Counted from the first letter of the stretch, positions 1 to 7,893 are shown. The stretch is 64,000 nucleotides of DNA from Streptomyces sp. NBC_01298 (GCF_035978755.1 NZ_CP108414.1:1364001-1428000), one strand, 5' to 3'. Made by a program: numbers and translations. The notes: generated from the sequence alone by a model not told the origin.

Positions 1-378
1 GCGCACGACGGGCTGCAGGGCCAGCACGAGGGGGTGGCGCGGGGGCCCGTCGGTGCCGCCGAAGACGCGCTTCAGGTCGGCTTCGAGGGCGTCGAGCATG
101 GCGAGCCGGTCGTCCGTGGCGGCGGGGTCGAGCCCGAGCAGCACGGCGTCCTGGCCACCCGGGGCGAGGTCGCCGTCGCCGATGTCGTCGACGAGGCGGG
201 CGTACCCGTAGACCGCCATCAGGCCCTCGCGCCAGGCGCGGGGCAGGAAGGCGGGGGCGACGGGGAAGTTCTCGGAGCGCGCCTTGCCTAGGGTGGCGGC
301 GCCGGGGTGCGCGGGGAGGGAGCCGGAGGTGTCGGAAGGCCCGTGCGGCCGGGGGCTGGTGCCGTGCCCCGGGCTCAC
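1..378 (-). CDS. hpnC: Squalene synthase HpnC, N-terminal part (runs off the left edge)
   Basis: The first 126 codons of a leftward gene are present. The translation has the trans-isoprenyl diphosphate synthase pattern of HpnC: a segment beginning ARSENFPVAPAFLPRAWR at about residue 36, then YGYARLVDDIGDG with the first Asp-rich (DDxxD) site. HpnC works with HpnD and HpnE to convert farnesyl diphosphate to squalene for hopanoids. The start is inferred as the GTG at 378, because the same frame is closed by TAG not far upstream and I found no ATG in frame. Catalytic parts beyond residue 126 lie outside the window. The idi gene at 9808-10407 could supply its precursor pathway. The family call is strong; the start is less certain. 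Confidence 0.85.
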   Translation of the reverse strand, partial: MSPGHGTSPRPHGPSDTSGSLPAHPGAATLGKARSENFPVAPAFLPRAWREGLMAVYGYARLVDDIGDGDLAPGGQDAVLLGLDPAATDDRLAMLDALEADLKRVFGGTDGPPRHPLVLALQPVVR

Positions 379-683
379 CGCCCGCCGCCCGCGGCGGGGA
401 CGGCCGTCGTGCCTGGGGGCCGGAGAATTCCCGTAGCCATTGCCGTCACATCTCCCGTTCTACACTGCCGACCCAAAGCATCCTATTTCGGACACGCCGC
501 CGCACTTTCCCCAGGGCGTACCGGGCTATTCACCTATGGGGGGAATCGCCCCTTCTTGCCCACGATTGAGGCCCGGCCCAGCTTACGCTGTACAACGCCG
601 CCGAACCTCGACGGGTATTCGCTCCACCACACAATGTCGCCCGCACGCCACTCGCGTGAAAAGGCGCGGCCCCGCGCGCCGGG

Positions 684-778
684 CACGCGTACGGCACACG
701 TCACGCGTACGACACCCGCACGGCACTCGTATGGCACCCGCACGGCACCCGTATGGCACCCGCACGGCACGCGCACGC
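684..778. repeat. 11-bp tandem repeat, about eight units
   Basis: The units follow the consensus CACCCGYAYGG at 684-694, 702-712, 713-723, 724-734, 735-745, 746-756, 757-767 and 768-778, with one 7-bp interruption at 695-701. From 713 on, units alternate between CACCCGCACGG and a CGTATGG form, giving a 22-bp higher-order period. Eleven bases is close to one helical turn and is not a multiple of three, so this is unlikely to be coding repeat DNA. Confidence 0.85.
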
Positions 779-782
779 ATGC

Positions 783-817
783 GACGGCCCCCGCCGCCGG
801 ACGCGGTGGGGGCCGTC
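783..817 (-). terminator. Hairpin terminator of the exporter operon
   Basis: GACGGCCCCC at 783-792 pairs perfectly with GGGGGCCGTC at 808-817 around a 15-nt loop. It lies 12 bp past the stop of the leftward ABC ATPase gene. There is no U-tract, as is common for Streptomyces terminators. Confidence 0.75.
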
Positions 818-829
818 GGTGGAAAACCG

Positions 830-1606
830 TCAGCTGGTCGCCTTCTCGTAGGCCGCGACGACTTCCTCGGTGGGACCGTCCATCAGGAGTTCGCCCCGCT
901 CCAGCCACAGCACCCGGTCGCAGGTGTCGCGGATGGACTTGTTGTTGTGACTCACGAGGAAAACGGTTCCGGCGGTCTTGCGCAGTTCCCGGATGCGCTC
1001 CTCGGAACGCACCTGGAACTTCCGGTCACCGGTGGCCAGCGCCTCGTCGATCATCAGCACGTCGTGGTCCTTGGACGCGGCGATGGAGAAACGCAGGCGG
1101 GCGGCCATGCCGGAGGAGTAGGTCCGCATCGGCAGGGAGATGAAGTCCCCCTTTTCGTTGATGCCCGAGAAGTCGACGATGTCCTGGTAGCGCTCCCGGA
1201 TCTGCGCGCGGGTCATCCCCATCGCGAGACCGCCGAGGACCACGTTGCGCTCACCGGTGAGGTCGTTCATCAGCGCCGCGTTGACACCCAGCAGCGAGGG
1301 CTGGCCGTCGGTGTAGACCTTGCCCGACTCGCAGGGCAGCAGACCCGCGATGGCCCGGAGCAGGGTGGACTTGCCCGAGCCGTTGGAGCCGATGACACCG
1401 ATGGCCTCGCCGCGGTACGCCGTGAAGGAGACCCCGCGCACGGCGTGGACCCGGCGGACACCCGGTGCGTCGCCGCGCCGGCGGACTATCTTGCTGAGCG
1501 CCGCCGTGGCGCTGCCCTTGCCGGCGCTGCCGGTGTTGACCCGGTAGACGATGTGGACCTCGTCGGCGATGACGGTGGGGACGTGCCCCTGGTTGTTCTC
1601 AGCCAC
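830..1606 (-). CDS. ABC exporter ATPase, TagH/Wzt type (polysaccharide or teichoic acid export)
   Basis: This 258-residue protein is the nucleotide-binding half of a polymer exporter. It has a Walker A motif GSNGSGKST near residue 74, the ABC signature YSSGMAARL near 168, Walker B VLMIDEA near 187, and an H-loop LVSHNN near 222. A long N-terminal lead before the ATPase core (residues 1-45) is typical of the TagH/Wzt group. The length suits a form without the extra C-terminal carbohydrate-binding domain of some Wzt proteins. It overlaps the permease gene by 8 nt (1599-1606), which implies translational coupling and a shared complex. The substrate is presumably the glycopolymer made by the upstream genes of the operon. 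Confidence 0.9.
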   Translation of the reverse strand: MAENNQGHVPTVIADEVHIVYRVNTGSAGKGSATAALSKIVRRRGDAPGVRRVHAVRGVSFTAYRGEAIGVIGSNGSGKSTLLRAIAGLLPCESGKVYTDGQPSLLGVNAALMNDLTGERNVVLGGLAMGMTRAQIRERYQDIVDFSGINEKGDFISLPMRTYSSGMAARLRFSIAASKDHDVLMIDEALATGDRKFQVRSEERIRELRKTAGTVFLVSHNNKSIRDTCDRVLWLERGELLMDGPTEEVVAAYEKATS

Positions 1607-2528
1607 GGCCGTAACGCTCCTCAGCCTTCCAGAAGTACACGAATCCGCCGACGCCGAGCAGGAGGGCCCAGCCGACCGCGAAGGCCCAGACGTGCGGCGG
1701 CAGGTGGCTCCCGCCGTACCCGTCGATGAGGGCGAAGCGGATCAGGTCCATGTAGATCGCGGCCGGGTTCCACTGCAGCATGTCCGCGATCCACGGGGGC
1801 TTGCCCGCGAGCATCGTGTCGATCGAGAACATGACGCCGGAGGCGTACATCCACGTGCGGGTGACGAACGGCATGAGCTGCGCGAGGTCGGGGGTCTTGG
1901 ACCCCATCCGGGCGAAAACCAGGGCGAGACCGGTGTTGAAGACGAACTGGAGGATCAGTGCCGGGATCACGAGCAGCCAGGACAGCGACGGGTAGTTGCC
2001 GAATCCGATCGTGACCACGAACACGACGACCATCGAGAACAGGAGCTGCTGGAGCTGCTGCAGCGAGAAGGAGATCGGCAGCGAGGCGCGCGGGAAGTGC
2101 AGGGCCCGGACCAGCCCGATGTTGCCCGGGATCGCCCTGACACCCGCCATCAGCGAGGTCTGCGTGAAGGTGAAGACGAAGACGCCGATCACCAGGAAGG
2201 GGATGTAGTCGTGCTTGTCGATGCCCCGCCCGGCGTTCAGGATCAGCCCGAAGATCAGGTAGTAGACCAGCGCGTTCAGCAGGGGGGTCGCCACCTGCCA
2301 GATCTGGCCGAGCTTCGCCTGGCTGTACTGGGCCAGCAGCTTGGCGCGGGAGAACGCGATGATGAAGTGGCGGCGCTCCCAGAGCTGGCGCACGTACTCG
2401 ACCAGGCTCGGTCGGCGTCCGCTGACGGACAGGCCGTACTTCCTGGCGAGCTCCGCGGAGCTCAGCCCGGCGTCTTCGGACGGCCGCCTGCTCGTGGCAA
2501 GGGTTCCGTCCTGGGTTGTGTCACTCAC
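1599..2528 (-). CDS. ABC exporter permease, TagG/Wzm type
   Basis: This 309-residue integral membrane protein has a cytoplasmic N-terminus with an amphipathic segment (about residues 40-60, RQLWERRHFIIAFSRAKL) followed by about six membrane spans, the standard ABC-2 topology. The segment AQYSQAKLGQIWQVATPLL is characteristic of TagG/Wzm permeases. It is followed, with an 8-nt overlap, by its ATPase partner. A 96-bp gap (2529-2624) separates it from the glycosyltransferase gene. That gap could hold an internal promoter, but I see no clear one. It would pass a lipid-linked polymer across the membrane; the polymer itself is inferred only from context. Confidence 0.9.
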   Translation of the reverse strand: MSDTTQDGTLATSRRPSEDAGLSSAELARKYGLSVSGRRPSLVEYVRQLWERRHFIIAFSRAKLLAQYSQAKLGQIWQVATPLLNALVYYLIFGLILNAGRGIDKHDYIPFLVIGVFVFTFTQTSLMAGVRAIPGNIGLVRALHFPRASLPISFSLQQLQQLLFSMVVVFVVTIGFGNYPSLSWLLVIPALILQFVFNTGLALVFARMGSKTPDLAQLMPFVTRTWMYASGVMFSIDTMLAGKPPWIADMLQWNPAAIYMDLIRFALIDGYGGSHLPPHVWAFAVGWALLLGVGGFVYFWKAEERYGRG

Positions 2529-2624
2529 AAGATGAAACTTTCCGTCTTCATGATGCGGCAGAAGGTGGCATCGGGCCTGAGTCGATCGGTTCGTGATCGC
2601 GCCATGGTCTCAGACCCGGACGTT

Positions 2625-3536
2625 TCAGATGACAGGCGGTCGGCCCAGCCGGGTCAGCCGCCAGACCGTACGCCATCTCATGGGGCGCCGGGGACCGCAG
2701 GAGGTCGTCCAGCCCTCCTTGAAGCCGCCGAACCAGGCCTTGAGCGCGGGCCCCGAGGGCTTGCGCAGGAGCGTCAGCAGGAGCCAGACGCCCACGTAGA
2801 CCGGGACCAGCGGGGCGGGCAGGTTGCGGCGGGCGAGCCACACCCGGTTGCGAGCCACCATACGGTGGTAGACCGCGTGCCGGGACGGGGCCGTGGCGGG
2901 GTGCAGGAGCACCATGTCCGCGCGGTAGTCGATCAGCCACCCGGCGTCGAGCGCCCGCCAGGCCAGATCGGTCTCCTCGTGCGCGTAGAAGAACTGCCCG
3001 GGGAGGTCTCCGACCTGTTCGAACACCTTCGTGCGGACGGCGTTGGCGCCGCCCAGGAAGGTGGTGACGCGCGAGGAGCGCATCGGGTCGGAGGCCCGCA
3101 GCCGGGGGACGTGCCGCCGCTGCGTCTCGCCGCTCTGCGGATCGGCGATCCGGAAGCTGACGATGCCCAGCTCGGGGTCCTCGGTGAAGGCCTGGCGGCA
3201 CAGCTCGGCGGTGTCGGTGCGCTCCAGCAGTCCGTCGTCGTCCAGGAAGAGCAGGACGTCCACGTCGAAGGTGTCCGAGCCGTTGGCTCCCGCACCGCGG
3301 AAGGCCTCGATGCCGACGTTGCGCCCGCCCGGGATGCCCAGGTTCTCGGGCAGCTCGACGGTGCGCACGCCGGCCGCCGGGTCCGCCAGGCCGGGGAGCC
3401 GTACGCCCTGGCCCACGACGACCACCTCGACCGGGGCCCCGTCCTGCCGGGCCACGGAGTCGAGGAGCGCCTTGAGCTCGTCCGGGCGGTTGCCCATCGT
3501 GATGATGACGGCGCCCAGCCGCAGCGGCGCGCTCAC
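2625..3536 (-). CDS. GT2 family glycosyltransferase
   Basis: This 303-residue protein is a GT-A fold transferase. The beta-strand GAVIITMGNRP lies at the N-terminus, PENLGIPGGRNVGIE near residue 65, the metal-binding Asp motif LFLDDDG near 95, and AHEETDLAWRA near 185 (acid/base and acceptor region). A hydrophobic stretch near residue 245 (VPVYVGVWLLLTLL) suggests membrane attachment. The start is the GTG at 3536, whose GTGA overlaps the stop of the preceding CDP-alcohol transferase gene (4-nt overlap), so the two are co-translated. In context it would decorate or prime the polymer exported by the TagGH-type transporter; donor and acceptor are unknown. Confidence 0.88.
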   Translation of the reverse strand: MSAPLRLGAVIITMGNRPDELKALLDSVARQDGAPVEVVVVGQGVRLPGLADPAAGVRTVELPENLGIPGGRNVGIEAFRGAGANGSDTFDVDVLLFLDDDGLLERTDTAELCRQAFTEDPELGIVSFRIADPQSGETQRRHVPRLRASDPMRSSRVTTFLGGANAVRTKVFEQVGDLPGQFFYAHEETDLAWRALDAGWLIDYRADMVLLHPATAPSRHAVYHRMVARNRVWLARRNLPAPLVPVYVGVWLLLTLLRKPSGPALKAWFGGFKEGWTTSCGPRRPMRWRTVWRLTRLGRPPVI

Positions 3537-4312
3537 TTGAGCCTGCTGGAGGCCAGGACCGACACCAGGTGCAGCACCGTCTGGAGCAGCGCGATGCCGG
3601 CGAGCACCGCGACGCCGAGGCGGGAGAAGTACAGGTCGCCGCGGACCTGGTCCAGGATCGCCAGCACCAGGATGAGCAGCGAGGCCTCGATGCCGAGGAC
3701 CAGGCGGTGGAACTTGAGCGCGGCGGCGGCCCGGCGGGCGAGCGCCATGCCGGAGGAGCGCGGCGTGGCCGCCGCGTCCTGGACCACGGGCTTGCCGGCC
3801 TGGTGGCGGGCGACGCCGACCAGGTCGGTCTCGGCCTTGATGAGGATCGCGCCGAGCGCCGCGAGGGTGCCCAGGAAGGCCCACAGCCAGTCGATGCGCC
3901 CGGTGCCCCACAGGTCGGAGGCGCGCAGGCCGAAGCCGACGAGCACCGCCGCGTCGCACAGGTAGGCGCCGACCCGGTCCAGGTAGACCCCGGACAGCGA
4001 GAACTGCTTCTTCCAGCGGGCGACCTCGCCGTCGACACAGTCGAGCAGCAGGTACATCTGCACCGCGACCACGCCGAGGACGGCGCCCCAGACGCCCGGC
4101 ACCAGCAGGGCCGGGGCGGCGAGGACTCCGGCGAGGGTCATCACGTAGGTCAGCTGGTTCGGCGTGACCTTGGTGGTGACCAGGAGGCGGGTGATGCGCA
4201 GGGAGATCTCGCGCATGTAGAGGCGCCCGCCCCAGTGCTCGCCGCTGACCCGGTCCTTGACGCCCGCCGGGTGAACGACGGGCCGGAGTTCAGCTACGGA
4301 TGGTCTTGGCAT
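3533..4312 (-). CDS. CDP-alcohol phosphatidyltransferase family protein with a non-canonical active site
   Basis: This protein of about 259 residues has several membrane spans and the CDP-alcohol phosphotransferase signature DCVDGEVAR followed by GVYLDRVG. Classic members read DxxDGxxAR(x8)GxxxDxxxD. Here the first three Asp and the Gly are present, but the position of the fourth Asp (the usual catalytic base) is Ala. The next Asp is four residues further on. The N-terminal text before the first span (WGGRLYMREISLRITRLL, then VTPNQ) resembles the di-myo-inositol-phosphate-phosphate synthase branch more than classic phospholipid synthases. The ATG at 4312 is chosen; it overlaps the upstream dehydrogenase by 23 nt. 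The likely reaction is transfer of a polyol phosphate from a CDP-activated donor, or a modified role. Confidence 0.8.
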   Translation of the reverse strand: MPRPSVAELRPVVHPAGVKDRVSGEHWGGRLYMREISLRITRLLVTTKVTPNQLTYVMTLAGVLAAPALLVPGVWGAVLGVVAVQMYLLLDCVDGEVARWKKQFSLSGVYLDRVGAYLCDAAVLVGFGLRASDLWGTGRIDWLWAFLGTLAALGAILIKAETDLVGVARHQAGKPVVQDAAATPRSSGMALARRAAAALKFHRLVLGIEASLLILVLAILDQVRGDLYFSRLGVAVLAGIALLQTVLHLVSVLASSRLK

Positions 4313-5351
4313 AGTCGGCGTAAGCGTCCCTGATCTCGGCGGCGGACAGGTTGAGGTGCTCCAGGATCGTGAACCGTCCCGGGCGGGTCTGCGGGGCGTA
4401 CTCGACTGCCGCGACGAACTCGTCCACGCTGAACCCGATCTCCTCGGGCAGCACGGGCAGGCCGTGACCGCGCAGCACCTGGGCGAAGAGCACGGACTGC
4501 TCCGTGGCCCCCCGCAGGTGCATGGCGAAGGCGGCACCGATGCCGACCTGCTCGCCGTGGAGCGCGGAGCGTCCCGGGTAGAGCAGGTCGAAGGCGTGGC
4601 TGATCTCGTGGCAGGCGCCGGACGCCGGGCGGGTGTCCCCGCTGATCGACATGGCGATGCCGGTGAGGACCAGCGCCTCGGAGAGGACCGTGAGGAACTC
4701 GTCGTCGCCGCAGCCGCCGGGGTGGCGCAGTACGGACTCTCCGGCGGTACGGGCCATGGCCGCGGCCAGGCCGTCCACCGGCTCGCCCGTGATCTTGTGC
4801 GAAAGCTCCCAGTCGGCGATCGCCGAGATGTTGGAGAGGCAGTCGCCGATGCCTGAGCGGACGAACCGCACCGGCGCCTCGCGGATCACGTCGAGGTCGA
4901 TCACCATGGCGATCGGCGTCGGGACCCCGTAGGAGCCCCGGCCGTTGTCGTTGTCCAGGGTGGCGACCGGCGAGCAGATGCCGTCGTGCGCCAGGTTGGT
5001 GGCGACGGCCACCATGGGCAGGCCGACCCGCGCCGCGGCGTACTTCGCCACGTCGAGGATCTTGCCGCCGCCCAGGCCCACGACCGCGTCGTAGCGGTTG
5101 CCCTTTATGTCGTCGGCGAGCTTGACCGCGGAGTCGATGGTGCCGTCGATGACGGGGTACCAGTCGGCGTGCGGCAGCACGGGCTCCAGCTTGGCGCGCA
5201 GCACCGCGCCGGAGCCGCCGCTGATGGCGATCGCGAGCTTGCCGGACGACGAGATCCGCTGGTCGGCCAGGAGGCCGGCCAGGTCGTCCATCGCGCCGCG
5301 GCTGATGTCGACGACGAGGGGCGAGGGGATGAGCCTCGTCAGTACTGGCAT
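4290..5351 (-). CDS. sn-Glycerol-1-phosphate dehydrogenase-type enzyme (AraM/EgsA, Fe-ADH_2 family)
   Basis: This 353-residue NAD(P)-dependent enzyme has the group III metal-dehydrogenase layout. The nucleotide-binding GLGGGKILDVAKYAA lies near residue 93. Metal ligands are visible as Asp in GDCLSNISAIADW, His in ACHEISHAFD and His in ALHGEQVGIG. Family members reduce dihydroxyacetone phosphate to sn-glycerol-1-phosphate, the archaeal lipid stereoisomer; Bacillus AraM is a bacterial example. The start at ATG 5351 overlaps the upstream nucleotidyltransferase stop by 13 nt. Sitting between a nucleotidyltransferase and a CDP-alcohol transferase, it probably makes the polyol phosphate that is then activated and transferred. 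Substrate specificity is inferred; other 2-oxo sugar phosphates are possible. Confidence 0.82.
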   Translation of the reverse strand: MPVLTRLIPSPLVVDISRGAMDDLAGLLADQRISSSGKLAIAISGGSGAVLRAKLEPVLPHADWYPVIDGTIDSAVKLADDIKGNRYDAVVGLGGGKILDVAKYAAARVGLPMVAVATNLAHDGICSPVATLDNDNGRGSYGVPTPIAMVIDLDVIREAPVRFVRSGIGDCLSNISAIADWELSHKITGEPVDGLAAAMARTAGESVLRHPGGCGDDEFLTVLSEALVLTGIAMSISGDTRPASGACHEISHAFDLLYPGRSALHGEQVGIGAAFAMHLRGATEQSVLFAQVLRGHGLPVLPEEIGFSVDEFVAAVEYAPQTRPGRFTILEHLNLSAAEIRDAYADYAKTIRS

Positions 5352-6091
5352 GCGATCGTCCGGCCCTTGGCGAGGTCGTCGTGGTTGTCGATCTCGACCC
5401 ACTTGACGTCACCGATGGGGGCCACGTCGATGGTGAAACCGTCGTTGACGAGCTGCTGGTAGCCGTCCTCGTAGTAGAGGTCGGGGTCGCGCTCGAAGGT
5501 GGTCTTCAGCGCCTCGGCCAGCGCCTCGGCGGCCTCCGGCTCGATGAGGGTGACGCCGATGTACTCGCCGGTCGCGGTGGCCGGGTCCATCAGCTTGGTG
5601 ATCCGCTGAACGCCCTTCTCGCCGTCGGTGATGACCTTCATCTCCTCGTCGGCCAGGCTCTTGACCGTGTCGAGGGCGAGGATGATCTTCTGGCCCCGGC
5701 CGCGGGCGGCGAGCAGGGTCTTCTCGACGGAGACGGGGTGGACGGTGTCACCGTTGGCGAGGATCACACCCTGCTTCAGGACGTCACGGGCGCACCACAG
5801 GGAGTAGGCGTTGTTCCACTCCTCGGCCTTGTCGTTGTCGATCAGCGTGATCTTGACGCCGTACTTGGCCTCCAGCGCCTCGCGGCGCTCGTACACGGCT
5901 TCCTTGCGGTAGCCGACGACGATGGCGACCTCGGTCAGGCCGACCTCGGCGAAGTTGCCGAGCGTCAGGTCGAGGACCGTGATGCTCTCCTCGGCCCCTT
6001 CGGGTCCGACGGGCACGAGGGCCTTGGGCAGGGTGTCGGTGTAGGGACGCAGGCGGCGTCCGGCTCCGGCAGCGAGGACGAGGCCGATCAT
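5339..6091 (-). CDS. Sugar/polyol-phosphate nucleotidyltransferase (NTP transferase)
   Basis: This 250-residue protein begins with the signature LAAGAGRRLRPYTDTLPKAL (G-x-G-x-R and the PK lysine). It has further family landmarks: NAYSLWCARDVL near residue 93, ANGDTVHPV near 110 with the metal-binding Asp, and a late WVEIDNHDDL that carries the second Asp. This pattern is common in cytidylyltransferases for phosphocholine and inositol phosphate as well as in glucose-1-phosphate enzymes. Its place between two CDP-alcohol transferases points to CTP and a CDP-polyol product. It overlaps the upstream gene by 4 nt (ATGA) and the downstream dehydrogenase by 13 nt. The exact substrate cannot be read from the sequence. 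Confidence 0.85.
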   Translation of the reverse strand: MIGLVLAAGAGRRLRPYTDTLPKALVPVGPEGAEESITVLDLTLGNFAEVGLTEVAIVVGYRKEAVYERREALEAKYGVKITLIDNDKAEEWNNAYSLWCARDVLKQGVILANGDTVHPVSVEKTLLAARGRGQKIILALDTVKSLADEEMKVITDGEKGVQRITKLMDPATATGEYIGVTLIEPEAAEALAEALKTTFERDPDLYYEDGYQQLVNDGFTIDVAPIGDVKWVEIDNHDDLAKGRTIACQY

Positions 6092-7848
6092 GCTGGTTCT
6101 CCTTCGTCATGTACGGCGGGTGCCCCGGAGGAAACCCAGAAGCGGATGCTCTCCACGAGCACCACGAGTGCCACGAACACGGCGAGGGCCGTGAGCGCGA
6201 CGGGGAAGTCGACGGCGCGCGATGCCAGGACGGAGGCCAGGACCGTGATCAAGAGGATCCGGCCTTCGTGCCCGCCGATCGTCCGCACCAGCCAGTGCGG
6301 GGGCGCGCCGGTGCCACCGCGGATGCGGTAGACCGTGTCGTAGTGATGGTAGGCGACCGCCGCGACCAGTCCGAATGCCGCGGGAAGGGCCCCGGGGACG
6401 TCCGCCTTGGCGGCGAGGATCAGGACGGTGGTGTATTCGGCGGCCCGGAAGACGGGCGGCACGAGCCAGTCGAGGGCTCCCTTGAGGGGCGCCATGACCG
6501 CCGAACCCGCCACGAGGACGTACATGCCGGCCGCGGCGACGCTCTTCCAGCTGCCGAAGGGCTGCTGCCAGATCGCGAGGACGGCGGCGGCCGCCACCGC
6601 GAGGCCGAGGAGGCCGAGCGACCTGGCGTGCAGTCGCGTCAGCACCCGGGCGGCGAGCTCGGCCAGCGGGCCCGAGTCGGCCAGGTCCGCCAGGGCCTGG
6701 GCGGCCCGGTCGGTACGGGTCGCCTTGCGGGTCAGCGAGCGCAGGACCCGGCCGGCCGTGGTGTAGAGCGCGCCGAAGGCGCAGCCGACGAGCAGGGCGT
6801 AGAAGACGATCCGCGGGGTGGTGAAGGCGATGAGGACCGCGATCATGGCCCAGCGCTCGCCGATCGGCAGGATGATCATGCGCCGGACCCAGACCGTCCA
6901 GCCCACGCTGTCGAGCTTGTCCGACAGGGCCGCGGTGGGGCTCGTATTCGCCGTGGCGTCGTGGTTGGCCTCGTTGAACGAGAAGTCCACCACGTGCCGG
7001 CAGGTCATCAGGATCATGGCGCCGAGCGCCAGGGCCCAGACGTCGTCGCCGTTGCGGGCCGCGCCGAGCGCGAGGCCCGCGTAGAAGGAGTACTCCTTCG
7101 CGCGGTCGAAGGTGGCGTCGAGCCAGGCGCCCATCGTCGAGTACTGGAGCGAGTAGCGGGCGAGCTGCCCGTCCGTGCAGTCCAGGACGAAGGAGAGCAG
7201 CAGCAGCACGCCGGAGGCCACGTAGCCCCAGCGGTCGCCGGTGGCGGCGCAGCCGGCCGCGATCAGTGCGGTGATCAGCGAGGCGGTGGTGACCTGGTTG
7301 GGGGTCAGGCCGCGGCGCGCGCACCAGCGGGCGATGTAGCGCGAGTACGGGCTGATGAAGAAGGTGGTGAAGAACCCGTCGCGGGACTTCACGGCGGTGC
7401 GCAGCCGGACGGCCTCGTCGTCCACGGCCGCCACGGCGGCGGCGGCCGCCCGGCGCTCGGCGGTGGTGGCGGGCACGGCGGCTACGAGGGTGCCCAGCTC
7501 GGGGCGGTGCACGGGGGTGCCCTCGGACTCGACGGCGGCGGCGAGCCGGTCGGGGTACGGGCCCTGGCCCGCGGGGGCGGACGCGTCGAGCGCGGCGGCC
7601 CGGTCCAGGGCCGCGCGGGCGCCGGGCTGGACGGCGAGGGCCCCGGTGACGGCGCAGGCGTCGAACCGCGGGTCGGTCAGCGCGAGGCGCAAGGCGTGCA
7701 CGTGTCCGACGAACTCCGCGTCCACCACGGCCACCCGCTGCTCGGCGGGTACGCGCGCCAGGGCGGCGGCGGTGTCCGCCGGGGTGGCCGCGGGGCGGAC
7801 CTCGAAACCGAGTGAGCGCAGCTCGTCGGCGAGCGCTGATCCGGGCAC
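6088..7848 (-). CDS. Large CDP-alcohol phosphatidyltransferase with extra N- and C-terminal regions (DUF5941-like)
   Basis: This protein has at least 586 residues. Residues 1-155 form a soluble region that looks like a degenerate nucleotidyltransferase-like domain. Residues about 160-400 form the CDP-alcohol phosphotransferase, with the complete motif DCTDGQLAR at 223-231 and GAWLDATFD at 240-248, including all four Asp. A further membrane-rich C-terminal part follows (about 410-575). The layout recalls bifunctional cytidylyltransferase/phosphotransferase enzymes such as IPCT/DIPPS. The coordinates use the GTG at 7848. However, the frame stays open to a stop at 7885-7887, and a good ribosome site AAGGAG at 7888-7893 lies 9 nt before CTG at 7878, so the true N-terminus is probably 10 residues longer (L-PTVILTG...). 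It is the first gene of the leftward operon. Confidence 0.83.
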   Translation of the reverse strand: MPGSALADELRSLGFEVRPAATPADTAAALARVPAEQRVAVVDAEFVGHVHALRLALTDPRFDACAVTGALAVQPGARAALDRAAALDASAPAGQGPYPDRLAAAVESEGTPVHRPELGTLVAAVPATTAERRAAAAAVAAVDDEAVRLRTAVKSRDGFFTTFFISPYSRYIARWCARRGLTPNQVTTASLITALIAAGCAATGDRWGYVASGVLLLLSFVLDCTDGQLARYSLQYSTMGAWLDATFDRAKEYSFYAGLALGAARNGDDVWALALGAMILMTCRHVVDFSFNEANHDATANTSPTAALSDKLDSVGWTVWVRRMIILPIGERWAMIAVLIAFTTPRIVFYALLVGCAFGALYTTAGRVLRSLTRKATRTDRAAQALADLADSGPLAELAARVLTRLHARSLGLLGLAVAAAAVLAIWQQPFGSWKSVAAAGMYVLVAGSAVMAPLKGALDWLVPPVFRAAEYTTVLILAAKADVPGALPAAFGLVAAVAYHHYDTVYRIRGGTGAPPHWLVRTIGGHEGRILLITVLASVLASRAVDFPVALTALAVFVALVVLVESIRFWVSSGAPAVHDEGEPA

Positions 7849-7887
7849 CGGCAGGCCGGTAAGGATGACGGTCGGCAGACGAACTCA

Positions 7888-7893
7888 CTCCTT
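7888..7893 (-). promoter_or_regulatory. Ribosome binding site pointing to a CTG start at 7878
   Basis: AAGGAG on the minus strand sits 9 nt upstream of CTG at 7878-7876, in frame with the large CDP-alcohol transferase. No comparable site precedes the GTG at 7848. Either CTG is used as a rare start, or translation begins at GTG without a good ribosome site. Confidence 0.5.

Larger units (their letters stand above)
379..829. other. Intergenic region with tandem repeats and a terminator
   Basis: This 451-bp gap lies between the hpnC start and the end of the ABC exporter operon; both flanking genes point left. It holds an 11-bp tandem repeat array (684-778) and a strong hairpin (783-817). The part at about 430-640 is noticeably richer in A/T than its surroundings and probably carries the hpnC promoter. 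I could not fix a convincing -35/-10 pair. Long open frames crossing it have no family features and look like GC-driven shadows. Confidence 0.6.

Noticed and set aside
684..778. Tandem repeats as a CRISPR array
   Set aside because: Units are 11 bp and contiguous with no spacers, and no cas genes are present.
583..780. Small leftward ORFs across the 11-bp repeats
   Set aside because: The 11-bp period is not a multiple of three and the peptides are only repeat artefacts; no start context.
1551..3965. 804-codon rightward open frame across the exporter and glycosyltransferase genes
   Set aside because: It is rich in charged, repetitive residues (Gln/Asp/His/Arg), has no family motif and lies opposite clear leftward genes; a GC-driven shadow.
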